Shown here: positions 1 to 8,362 of the stretch, one piece after another
Position numbering within the stretch: the stretch's first letter is position 1
Layout of the letters: each line of letters begins with the position of its first letter
Assembly (NCBI GenBank): GCA_964530235.1
Contig: CAZGYB010000004.1
Location: 73,892-137,891 of the forward strand
DNA from: UM-FILTER-33-9 sp964530235
GTDB taxonomy: Bacteria > Patescibacteriota > Microgenomatia > UBA1406 > GWC2-37-13
Direction: 5' to 3'
DNA: 64,000 nt
The notes under the pieces: model-generated
Databases searched by the model: none
Told to the model about the DNA's origin: nothing
Seen by the model: only the letters and a program-made list of their open reading frames with translations
Program-made: the position numbers and the translations under genes

Positions 1-288
1 CTGAGATACTTGGAACGAAATAAACGATATATAAAGCTGTTAACCGGTGAAATAAAAAGCAATATGCAAAGCGTCAAAATTAAAAATAATGGTCACAAGC
101 TAATAGTTTTTAAAGAAGAAATTTTATTGGGTATTAACTGGTTATTTGTGAAACCCATTGTTTGGTTTTTCATGACAACATTCCGTCATAAAGGGATTTT
201 GGATGGCTGGAGGGGAGTGGTATTTTCTTTCTTTTCCGCCCTTCGTTTCCCCCGGGCATATATTTGCTATAAACTGAAAAAAATATAG
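1..288 (+). CDS. family 2 glycosyltransferase, C-terminal end (partial)
   Basis: The reading frame is open from the first base of the window, so the gene starts upstream and only about the last 95 residues are present. The tail has the pattern phenylalanine-rich segment, HKGILDGWRG, then a hydrophobic stretch and a basic end. This pattern is typical of the C-terminal membrane-associated end of GT2 enzymes of the lipopolysaccharide-core/WaaE type, which transfer sugars from nucleotide donors to cell-surface glycans. The catalytic GT-A domain is outside the window, so donor and acceptor cannot be told. It converges on the minus-strand genes that follow, with 7 nt between the stops. Confidence 0.7.
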   Translation: MRYLERNKRYIKLLTGEIKSNMQSVKIKNNGHKLIVFKEEILLGINWLFVKPIVWFFMTTFRHKGILDGWRGVVFSFFSALRFPRAYICYKLKKI

Positions 289-295
289 TAGACAA

Positions 296-664
296 TTAAT
301 GTTTTATAGCGAGGGGAGGAGGTATAGGTATTTGTAATTGTTGAGGAAGAGGTGAAAAGTTTTTTCGTGGTGCAAGAGTTTCAGGTCTGGAACTTTGCGC
401 AATTTGTTGTAATTCTGCTCTTGCTGTAGCCGGTGCCGTTGGGATTATTTCCTTTAAAGCAATATGTTGCGGATATTTTTCTTGAAGAGAGGTTCGTGAA
501 AAACCGGGAATCTGTGGTGCTTTTTCTGCTGATCTTCCTTCTACATAGGCCTGAGCTTTTGCTTGTGCAATTTGGTTTTCTTGTTTAGCTTTTAGCGGAA
601 TACCTATTATAGCACCGGCAGCAATCCCTTTTGGTGTGAGTAAATCTGGGTTAATTTCCCCCAT
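296..664 (-). CDS. hypothetical Ala/Pro/Gln-rich protein
   Basis: I do not recognise this 122-residue protein. It has a short hydrophobic Ala/Gly/Ile stretch near residues 13-24, a polar Gln/Ala-rich middle and a proline-rich C-terminus with a PIPPP run. There is no clear signal peptide. Its ATG directly follows the stop codon of the secreted Cys/Pro-rich gene upstream, with no base between them, so the two are almost certainly one transcription unit and translationally coupled. A role with that secreted protein is only an inference from this coupling. Confidence 0.55.
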   Translation of the reverse strand: MGEINPDLLTPKGIAAGAIIGIPLKAKQENQIAQAKAQAYVEGRSAEKAPQIPGFSRTSLQEKYPQHIALKEIIPTAPATARAELQQIAQSSRPETLAPRKNFSPLPQQLQIPIPPPLAIKH

Positions 665-1642
665 TTATTTATTAAATCGCGGTAACGCGTTAGTAATATA
701 ATTTTCTAGAGATTGGTCGAGGTTTGCTGCAAAGTAAAACAATTGTTCGAAAAGCGAAAGCGGTTTTTCAGCAGCAATAATAGTTTTTCGCGCAGCCACT
801 TTTAGCGGTTCAAGATTAACAACAGGCATCTGGATCTGTGGAAGAGAAAGAATAGAACGGGATTGAGTTGGTTCGTTTTGCTGTGGTGGCACTGTTGGAG
901 CGAATTGATTCTGGTTTTGCATAGGCGGATTCGTCAGTGGAGGAATGTTTTGATTAAGCGGAGGATTTGTCGGGTTAACGGGTGGATTTGTAGGATTTAC
1001 AGGAGGATTTGTTGGATTTAGTGGTGGGTTTGTTGGGAATTGAGGAGTGGTTGGTTGAGGGCGATTTGTTGGGGTTCTTGTCGGGGTGTTTTGTGGTCGG
1101 GGAGTAGCGCTCGGTTGAGGTCTGTTTGTGGGTGTTGGCTGGTTGCCTCCGCCCGGAACTCCGGGAGGGAGTCCATACAAAGGATGCATATTTTGCTCAG
1201 TTGTTCCGATTATACAGCCGTATCCGCGCGCCATCATATCCGGAGCGTTGCTATGCCAGCGCCAATACCATCCGCACTGTTCCGGTCTACTCATTTGGTT
1301 GCAGTAGAATGGGTGGCAATACCCGCGTTCAGGCCAGCAGCATGCCTCAGGATCGTTTCTCTGCACCATTTCCGTACAACAAGGAGGTTGTTGAGTACAA
1401 AAGTACCGGTTTGCGTCAGTGCTGTTTGTGTCATAACAGCAGTTATAAGCACCGCCACATCCGGCGCTTCCGCAGAGACCATAATCAATAGAGCCGTCTG
1501 CTTTAATTGTTTTTCGGGTGCATCCGTCAGGATAACAGCTGCTTCCGCTTCCGCAAAAACACCCGTTTATTGCCACTACAGGCCTTTGGTTCAGAATAAA
1601 AAACAGAGTGAGAAAAACAAAACAATATACTATTTTTTTCAT
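665..1642 (-). CDS. secreted Cys-rich, Pro/Thr-rich repeat protein
   Basis: This 325-residue protein begins with a signal peptide (MKKIVYCFVFLTLFF, cleavage near VVA at about residue 24). Residues 27-150 hold about 20 cysteines, many in CC or CxC pairs, suggesting a disulfide-stabilised extracellular domain. Residues 165-235 are a low-complexity linker with TPTNRP-type units and about four copies of a PTNPPxN heptad. The last about 60 residues are amphipathic and could attach to the cell surface. Thr/Pro linkers like this are common in secreted proteins of Microgenomates. The substrate is unknown. A possible -10 (TATCTA, 1654 to 1649) lies 6 nt before the ATG, with a second candidate, TATACT, at 1670-1665. 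Confidence 0.7.
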   Translation of the reverse strand: MKKIVYCFVFLTLFFILNQRPVVAINGCFCGSGSSCYPDGCTRKTIKADGSIDYGLCGSAGCGGAYNCCYDTNSTDANRYFCTQQPPCCTEMVQRNDPEACCWPERGYCHPFYCNQMSRPEQCGWYWRWHSNAPDMMARGYGCIIGTTEQNMHPLYGLPPGVPGGGNQPTPTNRPQPSATPRPQNTPTRTPTNRPQPTTPQFPTNPPLNPTNPPVNPTNPPVNPTNPPLNQNIPPLTNPPMQNQNQFAPTVPPQQNEPTQSRSILSLPQIQMPVVNLEPLKVAARKTIIAAEKPLSLFEQLFYFAANLDQSLENYITNALPRFNK

Positions 1643-1648
1643 GGATTT

Positions 1649-1672
1649 TAGATACTTTAGATACAGTATAAT
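1649..1672. promoter_or_regulatory. divergent promoter region
   Basis: A perfect plus-strand TATAAT at 1667-1672 lies 6 nt before the small ORF at 1679. The same bases read on the minus strand give TATACT (1670-1665), and TATCTA (1654-1649) lies 6 nt before the secreted-protein ATG at 1642. The 9-mer TTTAGATAC occurs twice in tandem here (1647-1655 and 1656-1664). No clear -35 box is visible. Confidence 0.45.
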
Positions 1673-1678
1673 AAAAAA

Positions 1679-1822
1679 ATGATGGGGATTCGAGTAGATA
1701 AGAAAAAAATAATATTTACCGGTATTGTTATCTTCATTTCATTCGGTATTGCGTATTTTATTGACAAATATTATATTGAAGGTAAGGGGATAATGTTTCT
1801 TTTTGAATTGTTTAAATTGTAA
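1679..1822 (+). CDS. small single-helix membrane protein (47 aa)
   Basis: This ORF of 47 codons starts with two ATGs 6 nt after a perfect TATAAT, the spacing seen at many genes in this window. It encodes a basic N-terminus (VDKKK), one hydrophobic helix (residues 11-27) and a short hydrophobic tail. It ends 2 nt before the next small membrane ORF, so the two probably form an operon leading into the heparinase-like gene. I do not recognise a family. The support is the promoter spacing and the tight coupling. Confidence 0.45.
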   Translation: MMGIRVDKKKIIFTGIVIFISFGIAYFIDKYYIEGKGIMFLFELFKL

Positions 1823-1824
1823 CT

Positions 1825-2127
1825 ATGTTATTTCGAATTGACCGATTTTTCTTTGATGAAAGGGACTTGTTTACTGCGCTTTTCGGCGTATTTCTCCTGG
1901 TAAGTTATTTTCTTCATCTCTCTCTTTTTCCGTTTCGAATAGAGTCTCTTGTAGTTGTTTTTTTATTTCTTCTTGTTACCCGAACAATGGTGTCAACATT
2001 GAAATTTAATTCATATTTTTTTCTGGTGCTTTCCGGCCTCTTGTTTAGTATGGTATTATCTCCGTATGGTTTGGGAATTTATTTGTTTGTTGGTATTGTG
2101 CTGTATACAAAAACAAACCTGATATAA
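1825..2127 (+). CDS. small multi-helix membrane protein (100 aa)
   Basis: The product has a charged N-terminal segment (FRIDRFFFDERDL) and three or four hydrophobic segments covering the rest, so it should be an integral membrane protein. The start lies 2 nt after the stop of the 47-codon ORF and the gene ends 22 nt before the heparinase-like gene, consistent with one operon. The N-terminus followed by compact hairpin helices resembles small hydrophobic subunits found next to O-antigen or polysaccharide genes, but I cannot assign a family. Confidence 0.5.
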   Translation: MLFRIDRFFFDERDLFTALFGVFLLVSYFLHLSLFPFRIESLVVVFLFLLVTRTMVSTLKFNSYFFLVLSGLLFSMVLSPYGLGIYLFVGIVLYTKTNLI

Positions 2128-2149
2128 CATCAATCATTTTTGAACTGGT

Positions 2150-4606
2150 ATGTATGTAAAACGTTTTTTTCTCTTCTTTAGTGTAACTATTCTTCTTTTT
2201 TTCTGTATTCCAACTTACGCTGCGGATCATCCGTCATTACTGTTTTCTTCGTCCCAGAGATCAGCGATTCAGTCAAGAATATCAGCGGGTGGGCCGGTGG
2301 AGCAGGCTTTTAACGCTATGAAAGTACTGCGGACCGATGAGGAACATTGGCCAAAAAGTCTGGCACAAAACAGTTTCAACTATGCGGTAAGTGGGGACAG
2401 TACTGCAAAAAACAATGCGCTTACCATTATTGATATGTATACGAGCGGTGAAAAACGCTTTTCATTTCCAACTGCAACCGACAGCCCCCGTTTTGATTAC
2501 GGATACTCAACTCCCTGTAACAGTCTTGCAATGGCTTATGATCTCTTGTATCCCGCCTTATCTGATGCGCAAAAAAATAATTTAAAATCGTTGCTTATTG
2601 AGTGGGGAAGAGGAATTTCGGGTTTTTTCGATGGAAGAAGTTGGACCATGGCCCAGCACAACTTTTACACTGGTTTGGTGGCATGTGCCGGTAACATTGG
2701 ACTGGTGCTTGACGGAGAGCATTCCGAAAGTGGACAGTGGGTAACAAAAGCGGAGAATGGTCTAAAGACCTCATATTTTGATGAAGCCTATAATCCAGGT
2801 GGAGATTATTATGATGGTCATGTGTATCAGGTTTATGGTGCCGGTCCACAATTTATTTTTGCGGGAGCTCTTGAACGGTTAAAGGGGAGAGATATTGTTT
2901 CCGGAAAGCGCGTGATGGCAATCTGGGATTATTTTACGTATGCTTATTTATCACAAGGAAAATTTCCCCATGTTGGTGACAACTCGGGTCTTTCAATACT
3001 GATTGGTGAGTATTTTTATATTCTTCAGAAACAGATGAATAGTCCGAAAGTTCCTGGATGGCTTTGGGTGTGGAACAAGATTCGAGGCACTGGAATAGCT
3101 CAGAATGACTGGAGTTTATTCAAAGAATATGACTACATCAGTATGGTCCTTTGGTATCCGCAGGGGGTTGTTCCTAAAAATCCTAACGAATTAGCTGACT
3201 TTACTGAATCAAAAATACTGACGAGTTATACAAACAAAACACAGGTCTATCCCGGCGGAATGGCAGCGATTCGAAATGGGTGGGATGAGCGTGAAAACAT
3301 CACATTCTGGCTAGTCAATAGATACCGTCACCAATCGCATCAGCACTATGATCCAAACACCATTTTGCTTTCAGCTTACGGGGAGGCTTTATTGACAAAC
3401 GAAAACAGCCGAAGTTATGAAAGAAACCTTCGAGGTCAGTTGAGTCAGTCAAACGGTGTCATGATTGATAAGCATCTTCATGATATTCCGGAACGACTCT
3501 CGCATTACGTAACAGGTGCTGGGTCATCATTGGGCAAGTTTTATGATTTTTTCACCCATCCTCTTGGGGATTTGTTGGTGAGTGACAGTAAATATCCTCA
3601 TGCAGACTTTTCTATGCAACCGCGTATGAAGCATCCGACAAAAGGACATACTGAGTATACGAATGCTTCTGAAGAACGGGTAGATCCAATTTCAAAAGCT
3701 GAGCGGACTGTTCTCTTTCCGAAACAACTTGGAATGCCCCCGTATATTGTTGTGTTTGATCGGTTTAAAAAAGACGGGCAGACTCGTAATTACTCATGGC
3801 AAAGTTATCTGGTACCCGGTCACAGTCCACTGAGCGGTTCAGGGACTGCGGAAAATCCGTTTACTTTTACCAAAGGGAATGCAAAACTTTCCCTTTTTTT
3901 TATTACTCCATCAGCAACTACCCATCGGGTTATACCGGCTGAACCGGGTGCAGGACGAGGAGATGATTTATTGGAAGTAACTCAAGCTGGTGTAGCGCAA
4001 GGTCAGTTTCTGACCATTTTGTATCCGTCAAAAACGAGCAGTCAGCAAGAGTTTTCTGTTTCTGTGATAAACAACACCAATCCTGTTGTTGTTGAGGTCG
4101 TATCAGGACAACAAAAACATATTCTTTTAGCAAACGATTCCGCAGGTGAAGTGACACATACATCGATAACCACTGATGCACAGCTTGTGATTCTCAATGA
4201 TAGTGAAGCCTCAACAGGCTCCGCTTTTATGGTGTATGGAGGAAAAAAACTGGTTAAAAACGGATATACTCTTCTTCAATCTCAAAAACCGGTTTCTCTT
4301 ATCGCCAGGTGGGAAAACGAACGGGTAAACGGTGCAGGAGTTTCGTTTACCGGCGCTACGGAGGCACACATAGCCTCATCTATAGGAAACAGGGCAACCG
4401 TTACCCTTGACTTGGTTTACAAAACATTTGATGAGCAAGGACAGGGAGGAGGGGGAATAAATCTTCGGCTGATTGACTATTTTTATTATGTTGTAAAGCA
4501 GATGGGTTTACCGTTGCCTTCGGATATATCGGTTGATTTTAACAGAGATCAGACGGTAAACAATGACGACCGATTATTTTTTTTGAGATTTTTCCGATGG
4601 GATTGA
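2150..4606 (+). CDS. secreted heparinase II/III-like polysaccharide lyase with dockerin-like C-terminus
   Basis: The protein has 818 residues and starts with a signal peptide (hydrophobic residues 6-22, TYAA cleavage site). Residues 25-340 look like the alpha-helical toroid of heparinase II/III and alginate lyases. Residues about 360-480 carry the conserved heparinase II/III-like block with HQSHQHYDPN and the GEALLTNEN segment. A beta-rich region follows. The last about 50 residues end in one good dockerin-type calcium loop (DFNRDQTVNNDD) after a degenerate first repeat. The family cleaves uronate-containing polysaccharides by beta-elimination; the substrate here is unknown. The stop overlaps the start of the cohesin-like gene by 10 nt, indicating coupled translation. 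Confidence 0.75.
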   Translation: MYVKRFFLFFSVTILLFFCIPTYAADHPSLLFSSSQRSAIQSRISAGGPVEQAFNAMKVLRTDEEHWPKSLAQNSFNYAVSGDSTAKNNALTIIDMYTSGEKRFSFPTATDSPRFDYGYSTPCNSLAMAYDLLYPALSDAQKNNLKSLLIEWGRGISGFFDGRSWTMAQHNFYTGLVACAGNIGLVLDGEHSESGQWVTKAENGLKTSYFDEAYNPGGDYYDGHVYQVYGAGPQFIFAGALERLKGRDIVSGKRVMAIWDYFTYAYLSQGKFPHVGDNSGLSILIGEYFYILQKQMNSPKVPGWLWVWNKIRGTGIAQNDWSLFKEYDYISMVLWYPQGVVPKNPNELADFTESKILTSYTNKTQVYPGGMAAIRNGWDERENITFWLVNRYRHQSHQHYDPNTILLSAYGEALLTNENSRSYERNLRGQLSQSNGVMIDKHLHDIPERLSHYVTGAGSSLGKFYDFFTHPLGDLLVSDSKYPHADFSMQPRMKHPTKGHTEYTNASEERVDPISKAERTVLFPKQLGMPPYIVVFDRFKKDGQTRNYSWQSYLVPGHSPLSGSGTAENPFTFTKGNAKLSLFFITPSATTHRVIPAEPGAGRGDDLLEVTQAGVAQGQFLTILYPSKTSSQQEFSVSVINNTNPVVVEVVSGQQKHILLANDSAGEVTHTSITTDAQLVILNDSEASTGSAFMVYGGKKLVKNGYTLLQSQKPVSLIARWENERVNGAGVSFTGATEAHIASSIGNRATVTLDLVYKTFDEQGQGGGGINLRLIDYFYYVVKQMGLPLPSDISVDFNRDQTVNNDDRLFFLRFFRWD

Positions 4607-5727
4607 AAAAAACTATGATTGGAGTTGGAGTTGTCGCGGTTGGAGTTGTATGTGCTCTGGTTGTTTTTGCTTTGCACCGAGAATATTTCACCAAGAGAAC
4701 GAAAGCCGGAAATCCGGGAGAACTCAACTTGAGTGTTAATTTTTCAAATGATACCGTTCAGCCAGGTGATCAGGTCAATGCAGTTTTGAAAGTGCATGCA
4801 ACTGCAGCGCAGAAAATTATTGGTTACAAGTCAAAAATTGTATTCGATAAAACAGCATTGCAATTAGATAATATTGAATACCGTTTTGGCACACAAAGCG
4901 CAGGGCTTGGTCAGACATCAGCCGATAAAACCATCATAAATGCGTCTGGTGAAGCCCGCCTAGTTGGGGAAACTACCGGATCACAAGGATATGTTCTGAA
5001 TGGAGCTGTTGAAATGGCGAATTTACAGTTTACCGCACAGTCAAGTTCGGTACCTTCGTTCCATGTGAAACAATCTATTTTTTACGCATTGGGACAGGAT
5101 AATAGGTTGACCGAGCTAACGATTCCGGATGTTCAATTTGCTCCTTCGCAAAAAAAATACGAAATGGTTCAGCTTGATTTTGTTTTGTCATTTCAGGGAT
5201 CTCAGGTTCCCAGAACCTCAACTCAGGAGGCGAAGGTGAAGATGAGTGTGATAGATGCTCAAAGCGCTTCTATTTCCGCGTCAAAACTCATCAGTCTGAA
5301 TCTGAGTCAAGGCGGATTGTGGACAGGTTCTGCATCAGTTGAAGCAGAGCTGGGGAGAAGTTATCAAATCCTGTTGAAAGGCGAAAAGCATGTGCAGCGA
5401 AAAATCTGCGGAATAAAACCAGTTCAAGGGCCCAATCAACAGTATCGCTGTACAAACGAATTTCTATCGTTTAGCTCAGGAGTAAATCGTATTGACGCCT
5501 CGGGTATTTATCTTTTTGGAGGTGATTTACCCGGTCAGTTCGGTCAGGATGGAATGGTGAATTCAGTTGATTTTGCATTGATACGCTTTCTCATACAAAA
5601 AAATCCAGCGCTGAGTCAAAGCGAACTGTTTCAGGGGGATCTCAACTTTGATGGTGTTGTTGATACGCAGGATTACAGTTTGATGACAAAAACCATGGAG
5701 CTTTCCATGAATCAGGATGAGCGATAA
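4597..5727 (+). CDS. membrane-anchored cohesin-like protein with C-terminal dockerin
   Basis: This 376-residue protein has an N-terminal membrane anchor (about residues 6-27). It is followed by a cohesin-fold-like beta domain (about 40-180) with the typical VQPGDQV motif, an FDKTAL strand and a Gly-rich turn. A second beta domain spans about 195-300. The C-terminus has two dockerin-type loops: a degenerate one ending QDGMVNSVD and a good one, DLNFDGVVDTQD. Cohesin and dockerin modules pair to build surface enzyme complexes in cellulosomal bacteria. Coupling to the dockerin-bearing lyase upstream suggests that this protein tethers the lyase to the cell surface; that is inference. Its 3' end overlaps the opposing signal peptidase gene by 16 nt. 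Confidence 0.7.
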   Translation: MGLKKTMIGVGVVAVGVVCALVVFALHREYFTKRTKAGNPGELNLSVNFSNDTVQPGDQVNAVLKVHATAAQKIIGYKSKIVFDKTALQLDNIEYRFGTQSAGLGQTSADKTIINASGEARLVGETTGSQGYVLNGAVEMANLQFTAQSSSVPSFHVKQSIFYALGQDNRLTELTIPDVQFAPSQKKYEMVQLDFVLSFQGSQVPRTSTQEAKVKMSVIDAQSASISASKLISLNLSQGGLWTGSASVEAELGRSYQILLKGEKHVQRKICGIKPVQGPNQQYRCTNEFLSFSSGVNRIDASGIYLFGGDLPGQFGQDGMVNSVDFALIRFLIQKNPALSQSELFQGDLNFDGVVDTQDYSLMTKTMELSMNQDER

Positions 5728-6245
5728 AGTGAGATCAGCTTGAAAATTTCGATATTTAATATCACTATAAACGGAATGGTGATGAACAAAATATGTCCCG
5801 GTGCACTTTTTAAAAACGTACCATAAGATCCAAAATAGGGAATTATTCCGATAACTTTGCCGATAATAAGTCGGGGAATTACAATTTGCCGGTCGATTGC
5901 CTCATTAGCATCGCCTTTTGTAACGTATACATTTCCTCCTATTTGATAGATGCGGTGAGTCACTGTCTCTTGCTGATTATTGATGTTCGCATAGTAGGTA
6001 ATAACATCGTTCACGGTGTATTCAGTACGCTTCTGGACAATAAGTAAGCTCCCTGGTTTGATAAACGGCTCCATAGAGTGCCACTTGCTAGAAAAGAGTT
6101 GAACACCGAAAGGAAGAGAAGGAGAAAATGCAATGGAAAAAATTGCATGCCAGATAAAGATGAGACAGAAAAACAAATACACGGGTGACGAGCGAATTTT
6201 ATAAACGGTCTGGAAAGAAAAAAAATTCATTTGTTTTAAAGCCAA
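5712..6245 (-). CDS. signal peptidase I, SipW/ER type (S26B)
   Basis: This 177-residue membrane protease has one N-terminal helix (about 21-40) and one C-terminal helix (about 150-170). The catalytic serine sits in WHSMEP (Ser57) and the general base is a histidine in VTHRI (His97). This Ser-His dyad is characteristic of SipW and the eukaryotic or archaeal signal peptidases, as opposed to the Ser-Lys dyad of LepB. A conserved TKGDAN motif follows. It should remove signal peptides from TasA/camelysin-type substrates, and it lies directly downstream of such a gene, overlapping it by 10 nt. It is the second peptidase of this locus and is more diverged than the one at 6805-7338. Confidence 0.8.
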   Translation of the reverse strand: MALKQMNFFSFQTVYKIRSSPVYLFFCLIFIWHAIFSIAFSPSLPFGVQLFSSKWHSMEPFIKPGSLLIVQKRTEYTVNDVITYYANINNQQETVTHRIYQIGGNVYVTKGDANEAIDRQIVIPRLIIGKVIGIIPYFGSYGTFLKSAPGHILFITIPFIVILNIEIFKLISLYRSS

Positions 6246-6808
6246 CTGGTTACCGTATTATGTAATTTCTTTATAGCATAAAATCCGCTCGGCTGCTCGG
6301 ATGGATTGGTATGGTATGTTTTAAACTGAAAGTCAAACTCGCAGGTTTTGTTTTTCAGATTGCTTTGGCTGTTGTTGAATGAGAGAAAGAAAATCCAATC
6401 ATCAGACTTTAATTTCTGGAGTTGAGACTCCACTGAAAGATTTTTTAGTTTTCCCTGATATGTTTGGTTGCTGTTTTGGATTACCCGCAGTTCAAGTTCT
6501 TCGCAAAGTGCATCACTTCCGGATGTTTTGCGATAGGTAAGGTGATATGAAACGTTTGTTTTCCCTGAGTTTCGTATACGAACCGCTTTTACGTCGAACC
6601 CTTCGGGGCGTATACCGGTTGTTGAAAAAAGTGAGTCAATTGGAGTTGCGTTTGCGGTGTGTTGTTGATCGAGCGAAAGTGTTGTAGCGATAAGTTTGAC
6701 TGGAATGATTCGCTGCGCTCGCAGGTCTGCGGAAGTGTACAGTGTAACGATGAGTAAAAAAGAGATGAGCAAAACGGAAAAAAACAGTATTTTGTACTGA
6801 CTGTTCAT
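6236..6808 (-). CDS. TasA/camelysin-like exported protein
   Basis: The 190-residue product has an N-terminal hydrophobic segment (about residues 8-27) followed by a beta-rich domain with the motif GFDVKAVRIRNSGKTNVSYHL. That resembles the strand of TasA/CalY proteins in which a structured signal is processed by SipW. It is sandwiched between two SipW-type peptidase genes and overlaps both (4 nt and 10 nt), so it is very likely their substrate. TasA proteins form extracellular fibres or surface layers. This one is diverged and smaller than Bacillus TasA, so fibre formation is an inference. Confidence 0.55.
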   Translation of the reverse strand: MNSQYKILFFSVLLISFLLIVTLYTSADLRAQRIIPVKLIATTLSLDQQHTANATPIDSLFSTTGIRPEGFDVKAVRIRNSGKTNVSYHLTYRKTSGSDALCEELELRVIQNSNQTYQGKLKNLSVESQLQKLKSDDWIFFLSFNNSQSNLKNKTCEFDFQFKTYHTNPSEQPSGFYAIKKLHNTVTSWL

Positions 6809-7338
6809 GTGGTGCGACGTCCGGTTCCAAAACCTTCAGTTACCAGACTTTTCAATTCGCTTAAGATAAGTATTCCTGCTGGAATTAAAATGAGGATTAT
6901 AAGTCCCGGAAGTGATTGAGCAAAGGCAACAAAGTAACCCAGTTTGGGCACGACAAAAACAACTTTTCCCTGCACGTTTTCCTGATTCGTACTTCCGCTG
7001 TCGTCGGTCCGGTTTGCATCTCCTTTTGTCTCATAGAGTTCTTCACCGTTTTCTTCTGAAACCCGCACAATCCGGTGGGTAACAACTCCGTAGTCTTTGT
7101 TTTGAAACGTGATAACGTCACGTGTTGCATACGCTGTTTGCTTACGTATGATGATGATATCACCGGTCATGATTGCTGGTTCCATAGATCCGGATTGAAC
7201 AAGAAAAGATTTATATCCTCCAAAAACGGCGGTGTTAGAAGCAATCGTAAAAACAACGAGAACTCCGATTGCAGAAAGAAAAACCCAAGTGACAATTTCA
7301 ATGAATATTCCAAAAACACTTTTAGCTTTGTATGCCAT
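6805..7338 (-). CDS. sipW: signal peptidase I, SipW type
   Basis: The protein has 177 residues. It has an N-terminal membrane helix (about 10-32), the catalytic motif QSGSMEPAI (Ser51), a GD pair, the base histidine in VVTHRI (His88), the TKGDAN box and a C-terminal helix (about 143-165). This is the ER/SipW branch of family S26, which in Firmicutes processes TasA and related biofilm fibre subunits. It lies downstream of a camelysin-like gene and overlaps the second substrate-like gene by 4 nt. The pairing of each peptidase with a substrate gene strongly supports the assignment. Confidence 0.85.
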   Translation of the reverse strand: MAYKAKSVFGIFIEIVTWVFLSAIGVLVVFTIASNTAVFGGYKSFLVQSGSMEPAIMTGDIIIIRKQTAYATRDVITFQNKDYGVVTHRIVRVSEENGEELYETKGDANRTDDSGSTNQENVQGKVVFVVPKLGYFVAFAQSLPGLIILILIPAGILILSELKSLVTEGFGTGRRTT

Positions 7339-7389
7339 AAACCTATGGAAACAGGGGGAGAATAATTCTCCCCCAGAAATACGATTAGA

Positions 7390-8058
7390 TCAGTTTGTGT
7401 TGGTGGGTGTTGGCTGGCCGGTTGCTACTTGCACCAGATTTGCCTCGACCTCAAACTCCGTTGAGTCACTCTGGATCTCATTGCCGTAACTGGTTGCTGC
7501 TGCATCCCACTTTATTCCGATGTACCGTTCTCCTCCCGGGGGGATAGTAATAGCTGACTGAGCGCTCCAGTCTGCGCCGAATGTATCAGCATCAGCTGTT
7601 GCAAGCGTGTGATTGGAACCGACGAGACTCATATCAGACACATCATTGTTCGCCGGTGCTGTGTTCTTAAAATATAACCCAGTAGCAAGTTTTGAACCCA
7701 TTTCGCCGAGGTTGTCGCTCTCACAGTTTGGTTCGGTAGAGATTTCAGGGTCATTGCAGCCATTTTCGTTATTAACAACATTTCTTAGCCTTACAAAAAG
7801 TCTACCCGGTAACGTACCGGTATTTCTCACTCTCCACACCTTTTGTCCGGTAATAGTACCGTCTTCACCGATATTGTCAACGACAAACGGTTCAGCTTGG
7901 GGGTTTGCACCGATTTGAACATCAAGCGTACCCATGGTAAATCTGTTTCCCGTCTGTCTTGCGCGGGCACTGAAAAATGCTCGGGTCGCTGCGATAGCAA
8001 GAACACTTACACCTGCAATAATGAGAAGACTGAGAAAAACCTTTTTCCTGTTTTTCAT
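7390..8058 (-). CDS. TasA/CalY (camelysin)-family surface protein
   Basis: This 222-residue protein has a SipW-dependent type N-terminus: basic MKNRKK, a hydrophobic segment at residues 8-24, then ATRAFFSARARQTGN. A beta-sandwich domain follows with NTGTLPGRLFVRLRNV and the late IPPGGERYIGIKWD motif, which is shared by TasA and camelysin. The C-terminus is a short Thr/Pro tail. It should be exported, cut by the SipW-like peptidase encoded 51 nt downstream, and assembled on the cell surface. It is the first gene of the four-gene locus and has a strong promoter with a leader of about 70 nt, unlike the leaderless starts elsewhere in the window. Confidence 0.75.
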   Translation of the reverse strand: MKNRKKVFLSLLIIAGVSVLAIAATRAFFSARARQTGNRFTMGTLDVQIGANPQAEPFVVDNIGEDGTITGQKVWRVRNTGTLPGRLFVRLRNVVNNENGCNDPEISTEPNCESDNLGEMGSKLATGLYFKNTAPANNDVSDMSLVGSNHTLATADADTFGADWSAQSAITIPPGGERYIGIKWDAAATSYGNEIQSDSTEFEVEANLVQVATGQPTPTNTN

Positions 8059-8136
8059 ACAACAAAAATGAATAATTGGTAATTAAGACAAGTATATTTA
8101 AATAATATGTATAAATATACTCATATGTTATGTACC

Positions 8137-8166
8137 AGTATACGCATATAATATTTATTATGTCAA
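8137..8166 (-). promoter_or_regulatory. promoter of the TasA/SipW locus
   Basis: On the minus strand TTGACA (8166 to 8161) is followed after 18 nt by TATACT (8142 to 8137). Transcription should start near 8130, giving an AT-rich leader of about 70 nt before the ATG at 8058. The rest of the 8059-8414 gap holds this promoter, an AT-rich stretch with no ORF, and the divergent promoter at 8329-8357. Confidence 0.65.
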
Positions 8167-8328
8167 GTCTTTTGATGTGGTGGAGTGCTCACATGAGTAT
8201 TCGAAACTTCTTTCGTTCCCGAACAGTACATCAAAAAGTAAAGTATAAGCGTTAAAGCTGGTTATACCTGTTTAACTATAAGATATTAAGAATAATATAT
8301 ATAAAATAGCTATAGGATAAAATACCCC

Positions 8329-8357
8329 TTGACAAATAAAAAAAAGTAGTTTATTCT
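8329..8357 (+). promoter_or_regulatory. strong promoter of the 40-codon ORF
   Basis: A consensus TTGACA (8329-8334) is followed after 17 nt by TATTCT (8352-8357). The start of transcription should be near 8364, inside the palindrome at 8363-8385. It is one of the best -35/-10 pairs in the window. Confidence 0.65.
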
Positions 8358-8362
8358 GAATA

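Noticed and set aside
1040..1651. Long plus-strand ORFs opposite the secreted Cys/Pro-rich gene
   Set aside because: They are antisense shadows; the minus-strand product has a signal peptide and ordered repeats, while the plus-strand translation has no recognisable features.
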